NCBI GenBank assembly: GCA_947445035.1
Contig: CANFCK010000001.1
Span: 114,044 to 178,043 of the forward strand
DNA: 64,000 bases
Origin: Deltaproteobacteria bacterium
GTDB lineage: Bacteria; Myxococcota_A; UBA796; SXON01
Direction: 5' to 3'
The position numbers were made by a program, and so were the translations under genes. Positions 47,406 to 54,860 of the stretch are shown in pieces (position 1 is the stretch's first letter; the number at the start of each line of letters is the position of its first letter). The notes beneath the pieces were generated by a model. The model was not told the DNA's origin and made no database searches. It saw only the letters and a list, made by a program, of their open reading frames with translations.

Positions 47406-48266
47406 GTGAGCGACGACCGGTTCTCTGTGGGGGTGCTGTGCTCGCTCGGGGTGGGCGAAGACCGGGGCGGTCGCGCCACCAACCAGGACAACTACCTTGT
47501 TTGTCGCGATGGTGCAGTGCGTTGGCGCAACGGCGACACCGAGACCATCGGGGACGCACCGGCGCGCGACGAGGTGCTCCTTGCCGTGGCGGATGGGATG
47601 GGCGGGCATGAGGATGGCGAGGTGGCCTCGGCCGCCGCGGTGCAGGCGCTCAGCCGGCTTTACCAGCGGCCCCTGCCGAAGGACCCGGAACTGGAGCTCT
47701 ACCATTTCGTGAAGGAGACCCATCAGCGCGTTCGAGAGCGGGTGTCCAACGGCGGTGAGGTCAAGATGGGCACCACCCTGACGGTGGTGTGGATCGTCGG
47801 GGATCGCGCCTATTGGGTGCACGTGGGGGACAGCCGCCTTTACCACTGGCGGGACGGCCGCCTTACGCGTATCAGTCGCGACCAAACCCGGGAAGAGTTC
47901 GCGATGCGCGACCAGCGTCCCATTCCCACCCATCCCCGCTACCTCGCCCAGAACTTCATCTTCGGCAGCCGGGGCCTCGGTGACGACGCCTCGTTGCGCA
48001 TCGACCGGGGGATCGACACCGGCGCGCTCACGCTGCGCCCCGGCGATCGGCTGCTGCTGAGCTCGGATGGGCTGCACGGGCGGGTCGACGATGCGCTGCT
48101 CGCCGACACCGTCACCAACGTCCCGGCACCCCAAGCCTGCGCAGTGTCCCTCGGAGAACGCGCCATCGCCCACCAATCTGACGACAACATCACCGCGATC
48201 GTGTTGCGGGTCGAGGCCGGCGCGGTCGAAGATGTGGGCGATGACGACACCATCATTCCGGTCTGA
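47406..48266 (+). CDS. PP2C-family Ser/Thr protein phosphatase
   Basis: The protein has 286 residues from the GTG that directly follows the scaffold gene's TAG. It should dephosphorylate Ser/Thr-phosphoproteins using two metal ions. Family motifs are NQDNYLV, LLAVADGMGGHEDG, MGTTLTVVWI, VHVGDSRLYHWRDGRLTRIS, LLLSSDGLHG and DDNITAIVL, with the metal-binding Asp residues in place. Cotranscription with the FHA scaffold and a nearby kinase gene argues for one phosphorylation circuit. Confidence 0.93.
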   Translation: MSDDRFSVGVLCSLGVGEDRGGRATNQDNYLVCRDGAVRWRNGDTETIGDAPARDEVLLAVADGMGGHEDGEVASAAAVQALSRLYQRPLPKDPELELYHFVKETHQRVRERVSNGGEVKMGTTLTVVWIVGDRAYWVHVGDSRLYHWRDGRLTRISRDQTREEFAMRDQRPIPTHPRYLAQNFIFGSRGLGDDASLRIDRGIDTGALTLRPGDRLLLSSDGLHGRVDDALLADTVTNVPAPQACAVSLGERAIAHQSDDNITAIVLRVEAGAVEDVGDDDTIIPV

Positions 48267-48269
48267 GCC

Positions 48270-49811
48270 ATGCTGATTTATTTTCTTTTGCTGGGCTGTG
48301 CGACGACCGAGCCCGGCGACACCGCACCGGACGACACCGGCGAGCCCCCCGACACCGGAGACTCTGACACCGGCGAGACGGGAGACACCGGCCCCGCCAA
48401 CACCCCGCCCACCACGCCGGGGATCACCTTCACCCCGACGGTCCCCGCGCCGGCCGTCGCCTTCGCAGTGATCGTGGAGTCCCCGTCGGCGGATGCCGAG
48501 GGCGACGCGGTGACCTATCGGTACGCCTGGTCGCAGAACGACGTGGCGGTGCCCGATCTAGTCGACGACGCCGTGCCCGCGGAGCGCTCCGTGCTCGGAG
48601 ACACCTGGGTGGTGGCGGTCACCCCCAACGACGGGAAAGACGACGGCATCCCCGCGCAGTCGACCGTGACGGTGGGCAACACCGCGCCGTCGGCCCCGGG
48701 TGTCGCCTTGTCCCCCGAAGAGCCCATCGAAGGCGACGAGATCGTCCTGACCATCGAGCCGGCCTCGGTCGATCCCGACAGCGACCCCATCACCACGAAC
48801 ATCACCTGGAAAAAGAACGGTACCCATGTCGACTGGTTCGACGGGGTCACGATCATCGAGCGTAAGTGGGTCAACGATCAAGACGTGTTCGAGGTCACGG
48901 TGGCCGTCACCGACGCGCTCCACGACCCGGTGCTCTCCGTCGCGACGGTCACCGCTCAGTACACCTGCGCCAACCCGCCGTCCGAGGCGCTCGAGGACAA
49001 CACCCTCGCCGACGCCCGCGCCTACCACGGCATCGGTTTTGACGCGGTCGACGGGACGCTCATCGGGTGGGATGGCTCCTCGCTGATGAAGAGCGAGTAC
49101 ACGGGGGCGCGCCGGGTCTTCGTGCCGGGGGTCTACAACGTCGAACAGATGGACCGGCTCCCGGACGGAGACTGGGCGTACGCGGACAACAACACGGGCG
49201 CGCTCATGCGCCTTGGACCCGGTGGCGCGACGTCCGTCATCGCGAGCGGCCTCGGATTCATCTACGGCGTCGCGACAGGACCCGACGGTATGGTGTACGT
49301 CACCTACGACTCAGTGACTCGCGTCGATCCCGATACGGGCGCCTCCGAAGTGGTGCTCGCCACCGTGTCGGGCGAGACGGCCCATGCCATCAACTTCAAC
49401 CTCGACAGCACCGTGATGTACATCGCCACTATCGGCTCCGGCACCGTCTACGCGATGGACCTGGACGCCGACCTCAACGCGGCCTCCGTCCCCCGGGCCT
49501 TCGCGACGGGCATGGGGAGCTGGATGGACGGCTTGGAGTTGGACGAATGCGGCAACCTGTACGTCCCCAACTACTCCAACAGCATGTTGTGGCGGATTTC
49601 GCCGGATGGCGCCACCAACACCCGCATGGTGACGGCCAGCTCGACCTACTACGGACACGGGGTGGTCTGGGGCAACGGCGTCGGCGGGTGGGACACAACC
49701 ACCCTGTACCAGCCCCAGCCGTACAACAACTACGGCGTGCGTGAGGTGCGCATCGGCTTCGCCAGCGGCGACACCGTCCGGACATGGAACGGCGTCGCGA
49801 CCCCTTGGTAA
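48270..49811 (+). CDS. Lipoprotein with Ig-like repeats and beta-propeller
   Basis: The protein has 513 residues. MLIYFLLLGC is a minimal lipoprotein signal with lipobox LLGC, followed by DTGEPPDTGDSDTGETGDTG. Two Ig/PKD-like domains with TVGNTAPSAP boundaries resemble those of the lipoprotein at 3455-6274. From about 240 the sequence is a propeller of the SMP-30/NHL type (GVATGPDGMVYVTY, DECGNLYVPNY). The ATG is three bases after the PP2C stop, so it may be cotranscribed with it. Confidence 0.82.
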   Translation: MLIYFLLLGCATTEPGDTAPDDTGEPPDTGDSDTGETGDTGPANTPPTTPGITFTPTVPAPAVAFAVIVESPSADAEGDAVTYRYAWSQNDVAVPDLVDDAVPAERSVLGDTWVVAVTPNDGKDDGIPAQSTVTVGNTAPSAPGVALSPEEPIEGDEIVLTIEPASVDPDSDPITTNITWKKNGTHVDWFDGVTIIERKWVNDQDVFEVTVAVTDALHDPVLSVATVTAQYTCANPPSEALEDNTLADARAYHGIGFDAVDGTLIGWDGSSLMKSEYTGARRVFVPGVYNVEQMDRLPDGDWAYADNNTGALMRLGPGGATSVIASGLGFIYGVATGPDGMVYVTYDSVTRVDPDTGASEVVLATVSGETAHAINFNLDSTVMYIATIGSGTVYAMDLDADLNAASVPRAFATGMGSWMDGLELDECGNLYVPNYSNSMLWRISPDGATNTRMVTASSTYYGHGVVWGNGVGGWDTTTLYQPQPYNNYGVREVRIGFASGDTVRTWNGVATPW

Positions 49812-49815
49812 GGGT

Positions 49816-50229
49816 TCAGAGACGCGTCTGGAGCTCCGTCGCCTCGGCGACCAGGGGCCATGCCACGGACCACACGGCCACGGCAGCACAAGCCGGCACC
49901 GCGCCGCGGGTGTAGGCCGCTGTAAGGCCGGTGGCGCCGAGCTCAACGCGCAGCTCCAACCCTGGCATGGGGCAGCCTGGATCCAGGTTGCCCGTGAGCA
50001 GGAGGGCGTCCGCCGAGCCCCCGGGCGTGCCGACGGGCACGGAGAGCCCGGCGGGGCGAGGTAGCGGCGTCCACGGCGCTTCTTCGACTGGGACAATCCC
50101 GAGCATCTCGATCGAAGTGCGCCCCAGTTCGTCGCCGATCTCCGGGTTCCGCATCACCATGACGATGTACGACCCGATGGCAATCCACAGCACCACCCGG
50201 ATGGCCATCCACGCTCGGTCGCTCAACAT
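49816..50229 (-). CDS. Small membrane-anchored hypothetical protein
   Basis: The protein has 137 residues. AWMAIRVVLWIAIGSYIVMV is a single N-terminal membrane segment; the rest is Pro/Gly-rich and probably periplasmic, with a second weak hydrophobic stretch near the C-terminus (AAVAVWSVAWPLVAEA). It converges on the propeller lipoprotein gene with a four-base gap and is divergent from the kinase gene. Family not recognised. Confidence 0.65.
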   Translation of the reverse strand: MLSDRAWMAIRVVLWIAIGSYIVMVMRNPEIGDELGRTSIEMLGIVPVEEAPWTPLPRPAGLSVPVGTPGGSADALLLTGNLDPGCPMPGLELRVELGATGLTAAYTRGAVPACAAVAVWSVAWPLVAEATELQTRL

Positions 50230-50292
50230 GGTGAGGTCCTAACCGGGGTACGGCCGGCGATGCGGGCGCGTTACGCCCGGCTCGGAGGGACG

Positions 50293-51339
50293 ATGCTCAG
50301 CCCCGGCGCCCAGGTGGGCCGATTCACCATTCAAAACTTTCTCGGCCACGGCTCGATGGGGTCGGTGTGGCGGGTGACCGAGCCGGACGGCGGCCAGTGG
50401 GCGCTCAAATTGCTCGATATCCGCGGACCCCAACCGCGAGAGCGCTTCTTGCGGGAAGCCGAAGTGCAGGGCTCCATCCGTCATCCGAACGTGGTGGCCG
50501 TCCACGAGGTGGTGGACGTGGACGGGCTCTTGGGGTTGGTGATGGAATTCGTCGATGGGCTTTCGCTCTCGCGGGTGCTGGCCCGCGACCCGCCGGATGC
50601 AACGATGATCGATGGGTTGTTCGGGCAGATCTGCGCCGGCGTCAGCGCCGCCCACGCGGCGGGGGTGGTGCACCGCGACCTGAAGCCGTCCAACGTGCTG
50701 GTGGGCGGCCTGGGCGGGCTGCGCGTCGCGAAGGTGACCGACTTCGGACTCGTCCGGATTCTCGACCCCCGGCCGCTCGACCCGCGCCTCACCCTGACCA
50801 GCGCCGCCATGGGCACCCCCGGCTACATGGCGCCGGAGCAGTCCGCCGATCCGCGGCTGGCCGACGCCCGCTCGGACGTGTTCTCGCTGGGGTGCATCTT
50901 GTACTGCATGGTCACCGGGCGTGCTCCGGACGGTTTCGGAGTTCTCCCCCCCACGGACCCGAGGCTGTTCACGCCGGGGCTCGCCGATCGCTACGCCCCG
51001 CTCATCGACGCGTGCCTGGCCGCGGCTCCGACGGACCGGCCCGGAACGGTCCTGGAGCTCATCGATCGATTGGCTCGGCTGCCCCGGGCCCTTTCGTTCT
51101 CGGAGCTCGCTGGGGCGCTTGCCATCGCGCCCGCGCCGCCTCCAGGCCTTCGCGGTGTGATACCGTCGGGCACGATGCGGCGCGGTCAGTCCACGGTCGA
51201 GTACATGCTCACCCTCTCGGCGATCTCGATCGCGGTGGCGGCGCTGGTGCTGTCGCTTTCGGCTACGATAGAGTCCAGCACGGTGTCCTTGGGGGGTTCG
51301 CTCGCGGATTCGCTGACGACGGGCGCCGTGCAGCCGTAG
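50293..51339 (+). CDS. Ser/Thr protein kinase with C-terminal pilin-type segment
   Basis: The protein has 348 residues from ATG 50293; GGAGGG four bases upstream favours it over the in-frame ATG at 50260. Residues 1-275 are a Hanks-type kinase with LGHGSMGSVWRV, catalytic Lys in ALKLLD, VVHRDLKPSNVL, TDFGLVR and GYMAPEQS. After an Ala/Pro-rich link the same frame continues without a stop into MRRGQSTVEYMLTLSAISI (295-313) and a hydrophobic helix ending at 348. This is the N-terminus of Flp/TadE-type pilin-like proteins. It may be a fused membrane anchor, or a small pilin gene read from ATG 51175. Confidence 0.88.
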   Translation: MLSPGAQVGRFTIQNFLGHGSMGSVWRVTEPDGGQWALKLLDIRGPQPRERFLREAEVQGSIRHPNVVAVHEVVDVDGLLGLVMEFVDGLSLSRVLARDPPDATMIDGLFGQICAGVSAAHAAGVVHRDLKPSNVLVGGLGGLRVAKVTDFGLVRILDPRPLDPRLTLTSAAMGTPGYMAPEQSADPRLADARSDVFSLGCILYCMVTGRAPDGFGVLPPTDPRLFTPGLADRYAPLIDACLAAAPTDRPGTVLELIDRLARLPRALSFSELAGALAIAPAPPPGLRGVIPSGTMRRGQSTVEYMLTLSAISIAVAALVLSLSATIESSTVSLGGSLADSLTTGAVQP

Positions 51340-51346
51340 GCCCCCG

Positions 51347-53323
51347 CTACGCGAGCCCGAGCCTAGCGCCAAACGCTGCGGCGGACTCCGGCCGCGCCAG
51401 CAGATACCCCTGGAACGAGCGGCAGCCGAGCTCGCGCAGCAGGGCGAGTTGGGCCGCCGTCTCGACCCCCTCGGCGGTGGCCTCGAGGCCGAGGTTCTCC
51501 GCCATCGTCAGGATGGTCCGGACAATCTGGGTGTCGCTCTTGCCGTCGGGCAGCCCGCGAACGAAGCTCTGGTCGATCTTCAAGACGTGCAGGGGCAGGA
51601 TTTTCAGGCTAGCCAGCGAAGAGAAACCCGTGCCGAAGTCGTCGAGGGCGAGCCGCACACCGAGCTCCCGCAGGGCCTGGAGGTGCGCCACGGCTTCATG
51701 CACGGACTCCATGACCGCGCTTTCGGTGATCTCGATCTCCAAGAGCCAGGGCGGCAACCCGCTCTCCTCCAGAATGTCGCGGATGCGGCGAACGAGGTTC
51801 TTCGAGCGGAACTGCACGTTGGACAAGTTCACCGCGACTGGGGTGGGATGGCCCGCATCGAGCCAACGACGGGCCTCGGAGCACGCCGCCCAGAGCACCC
51901 AGTCGCCGATCGGCACGATCAGGCCCGTGTCCTCCGCGAGGGGGACGAAGTGGTTGGGCGGGATCATCGCCGAGCCTTGGGGTTGCCACCGGACCAGCGC
52001 CTCGGCGCCGGTGACCTTGCCGTCGATGTCGACCTTGGCCTGGTACTGGAGAAGGAACTCCGCGCGTTCCAGCGCCCCGCGGAGCCGCGTCTCCATCTCT
52101 AGGCGGGCGTGCAACGCTTGGGTCAACGCCGGCGTGTAGTACCGGAACGTCGCGCGGCCCTCTTTCTTGGCCTGGTACATGGCCGCTTCGGCGTTGCCGA
52201 CGAGCCCCGCCGCGTCGATGCCGTGCTCCGGAAACACGCTGAGCCCGATGCTGGCGGAGGCGTACAGGGTAGAGCCACCGGCGAGCATGAACGGCTCGGC
52301 GAGGGCGTCGGCCAGTTCCATGGCCACCGTGGCGGCGTCACCGGCAGCGCCCAGGCCCTCGACGAGGAGGACAAACTCGTCACCGCCGAGGCGCGCAAAG
52401 GTGTCGCCCGCGCGGCGGCGCGCCTGCAGCCGGAGCGCGAGGGCCTTAAGCAGCTCGTCGCCGATGGCGTGGCCGAGGCTGTCGTTGATCGTCTTGAACC
52501 GGTCGATGTCGAGGAAAACTACGGCGCCGACGGTTTTTGAGTGGCGTGCCTGCGCGACGGCACGCTCCAGGCGGACCAAGAGCAGCGCCCGATTCGGGAG
52601 GCCGGTGAGCTGGTCGAACTGGGACAGATGCTCCAAGCGCAACTCGGACGCGCGCAGGGCGGTGACGTCGGAAAAAAGCGTGACATGGTGGGTGGTGGCG
52701 CCGGTGGCGTCGCGCGCGGCGCCGATGTTGACCCATTGCGGGTATACCTCCCCGTTCCGGCGCCGGCTCCAGACCTCTCCGCTCCAGCGCCCGGCCGCTT
52801 CGACCTCGCGAACGATGCGGTCCGCCGCGGCCCGGTCGGCCCCATTGGCGCCGAAGATGGGTGGCGGCTTGCCGACCGACGCTTGCGCCGAGTAGCCGGT
52901 GATCTCCTCGAAGGCCGGGTTGACCGCCACGATATTGCCCGAAGTGTCCGTCACCATGATGCCCTCGACCGCGTGCTCAAAGATGGCCCCCGCAAGGCGG
53001 AGGCGTTCCTCAAGGTCGCCGGCGGCCGTGTGCGGGGCTTGCGGCACCCAGGTGCCGATCCAGCCTTCCAGGGTGCCAGCGGCAAGGCGCTCCGGCGAGA
53101 GCGACAAAAGCACGTTGAGCGCGCTGCCATCCGCCCGATGGAAGGTGTGGGACCCTTGGTGAGGGCCCTCTGTTCCGTCCGGCAGTGCCATCGCGGACGG
53201 AGGGCAGCCGAGCACCGCCAGGGCCACCGGGTTGGCGTAGGTGCACTCCCCATCCGGCGCCAGCACAAAAACTGGGGCCGGCACACGGTTGAAGGCAGCC
53301 AGCGTGGCGAAGTCCCTTACCAA
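51347..53323 (-). CDS. PAS-GGDEF-EAL cyclic-di-GMP protein
   Basis: The protein has 658 residues from TTG 53323, overlapping the OmpA gene by seven bases. A PAS-like domain (1-60), a second PAS with PAC (about 110-230), GGDEF (about 235-395, active motif RLGGDEFVLL intact) and EAL (about 405-650, GAEALVRW and the metal ligands in ITESAVMES and DDFGTG) are in order. It could make or break cyclic-di-GMP; both active sites look whole. No membrane segments are seen, so it is cytoplasmic. The PAS domains suggest a redox or small-ligand input. Confidence 0.93.
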   Translation of the reverse strand: MVRDFATLAAFNRVPAPVFVLAPDGECTYANPVALAVLGCPPSAMALPDGTEGPHQGSHTFHRADGSALNVLLSLSPERLAAGTLEGWIGTWVPQAPHTAAGDLEERLRLAGAIFEHAVEGIMVTDTSGNIVAVNPAFEEITGYSAQASVGKPPPIFGANGADRAAADRIVREVEAAGRWSGEVWSRRRNGEVYPQWVNIGAARDATGATTHHVTLFSDVTALRASELRLEHLSQFDQLTGLPNRALLLVRLERAVAQARHSKTVGAVVFLDIDRFKTINDSLGHAIGDELLKALALRLQARRRAGDTFARLGGDEFVLLVEGLGAAGDAATVAMELADALAEPFMLAGGSTLYASASIGLSVFPEHGIDAAGLVGNAEAAMYQAKKEGRATFRYYTPALTQALHARLEMETRLRGALERAEFLLQYQAKVDIDGKVTGAEALVRWQPQGSAMIPPNHFVPLAEDTGLIVPIGDWVLWAACSEARRWLDAGHPTPVAVNLSNVQFRSKNLVRRIRDILEESGLPPWLLEIEITESAVMESVHEAVAHLQALRELGVRLALDDFGTGFSSLASLKILPLHVLKIDQSFVRGLPDGKSDTQIVRTILTMAENLGLEATAEGVETAAQLALLRELGCRSFQGYLLARPESAAAFGARLGLA

Positions 53324-54483
53324 GGGGACGGATCCGTGGCCGGCTTGGGCGGCGCGGCCGGCGGGGCCTCCAGGCCCGTCCCGACGATCAGGAACTCCAC
53401 ACGCCGATTGTTGGCGCGTCCTTCTTCCGTGCGATTGGTGTCGACCGGACGCGTTTCGCCGTAGCCGATGGTGATCAAGCGCGGCGCCGCGACGCCCTTG
53501 GTCAACAGGTACTCGAACACCGAGTCCGCCCGCTCCTTGGAGAGTTTTTGGTTCTTGGCGTCGTCACCCACATTGTCCGTGTGGCCGCCAATCTCAATCT
53601 TGAGCTTGGGGTAGTCCTTGAGCGCCTGGGCCACGTCGTCCAGCACGCCGAAGCTGTCCGGAAGGATCACGTCCTTTCCCGTCGCGAAGTTGATGCGCTG
53701 GTGGATGACGATCGCGGTGCCGGTGACTTCGACCCGGGAGGGCTTGCTGTCGGGGCACCCGTCCACGTCGAGGTAGCCGTTGACCGTCTCCGCCACGTCG
53801 GGACACTGGTCCACCCCGTCCGCAAGGCCGTCGCGGTCGCGATCCTGGGAGGGGCAGCCGCCATCGAGCACCGCGCCGGCCTGGCCCGGACAGCGGTCTT
53901 CGAGGTCCGGGAGGCCGTCTCGATCGTTGTCGGGATCCGGGCAGCCATCCCCATCTTCGAAGCCGTCGCGATCCTCGGCCTGCATGCCACACCGATCGGC
54001 GCTGTCGTTGACGCCGTCGTTGTCGTTGTCCAGCTCGGGGCAGCCGTCGGCGTCCTTGAAGGCGTCGAGGTCCTCGGGGTCGTTGGGGCAGGCATCCTCA
54101 GTGTCCTTGAGACCGTCGCCGTCTTTGTCGCCGTTGGCCAGCACCGGCTTCGGGGTCTCGACCGGGGCCTCAGGCAGCTTATCGAAGGCCGTGTCTTTCA
54201 AGGGTGAAGGCGCTACTTCGGTGTTGGCGGGGCAGGCCAACACCTGCGCTGCCGCCTTGCGACCGGCGCTCAGGTGGTCGTCGGCGCGACGGAGGTTTCC
54301 CTGCCCGAACTCTACTTCGGCGAAGGCAAGGTTGGCTTCGGCCAGGGCGAGCTGGGCCGGCTGGCAGCGTTGGAGAGCGCGGGCGTCGACGACTTCCAGG
54401 CGGAGCGCGTCGCGATTGGCCTGAAGGAGCGTGACCGGGACACAACCCGTCGCGACGAGGACCAGAAGCAGGGGGATGCGCAT
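53317..54483 (-). CDS. OmpA-family lipoprotein with TSP3 repeats
   Basis: The protein has 388 residues from ATG 54483; MRIPLLLVLVATGC is the lipoprotein signal (VATGC). A helical DUF4398-like N-terminal region (about 20-85) is followed by thrombospondin type 3 repeats (about 115-265: DKDGDGLKDTEDACP and relatives) and a C-terminal OmpA domain with INFATGKDVI, IEIGGHTDNVG and NNRRVEFLIV. It should bind peptidoglycan. The ATG shares a base with the preceding gene's TGA. A paralogue lies at 1800-3458. Confidence 0.9.
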   Translation of the reverse strand: MRIPLLLVLVATGCVPVTLLQANRDALRLEVVDARALQRCQPAQLALAEANLAFAEVEFGQGNLRRADDHLSAGRKAAAQVLACPANTEVAPSPLKDTAFDKLPEAPVETPKPVLANGDKDGDGLKDTEDACPNDPEDLDAFKDADGCPELDNDNDGVNDSADRCGMQAEDRDGFEDGDGCPDPDNDRDGLPDLEDRCPGQAGAVLDGGCPSQDRDRDGLADGVDQCPDVAETVNGYLDVDGCPDSKPSRVEVTGTAIVIHQRINFATGKDVILPDSFGVLDDVAQALKDYPKLKIEIGGHTDNVGDDAKNQKLSKERADSVFEYLLTKGVAAPRLITIGYGETRPVDTNRTEEGRANNRRVEFLIVGTGLEAPPAAPPKPATDPSPW

Positions 54484-54851
54484 CAGAGCTCGTCCAAGTC
54501 GATCTGGTCGAGGGTGTTTTCTTTCTTCTCTCTGACCTCGATCTGCTTCTCTTCGGGGACAAAATCTTCGCCGAACTCCTTCTCGGCGTCGCTGGTGGCC
54601 TCGATGGCGCGGGCCGACCACTCCTGTGACGCCTTGGCAAGCTGATCGGCGGCGCCGAACTCGCTGTAGGTGTTCTCCTCCGCGGCCTTGTGGTAATACT
54701 CAGCCGCCAAGGTGTATTCGTACGGCGCCGACTTCTCGGCCCCGACGTCCCGGGCCTTTTCCAGCTCGCGACCCGCGTTGAGCAAGAAATAGCCGGAGCG
54801 CGCCGCCGCGCAGCCACTCATCAGCAGCATCAGGACCAGGGAGACACGCAT
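54483..54851 (-). CDS. DUF4398-like helical lipoprotein
   Basis: The protein has 122 residues; MRVSLVLMLLMSGC is a lipoprotein signal. The rest is helical and resembles DUF4398 (ELEKARDVGAEKSAPYEYT, AAEYYHKAAEENTYSEFG, AADQLAKASQEWSARA). Such proteins are often encoded with OmpA lipoproteins, as here, where the genes overlap by one base. Confidence 0.8.
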   Translation of the reverse strand: MRVSLVLMLLMSGCAAARSGYFLLNAGRELEKARDVGAEKSAPYEYTLAAEYYHKAAEENTYSEFGAADQLAKASQEWSARAIEATSDAEKEFGEDFVPEEKQIEVREKKENTLDQIDLDEL

Positions 54852-54860
54852 CGCGAGAAC

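Noticed and set aside
44502-48266. Type VI secretion locus suggested by FHA and PP2C genes
   Set aside because: None of the sheath, baseplate or Tss ATPase genes is present in the window.
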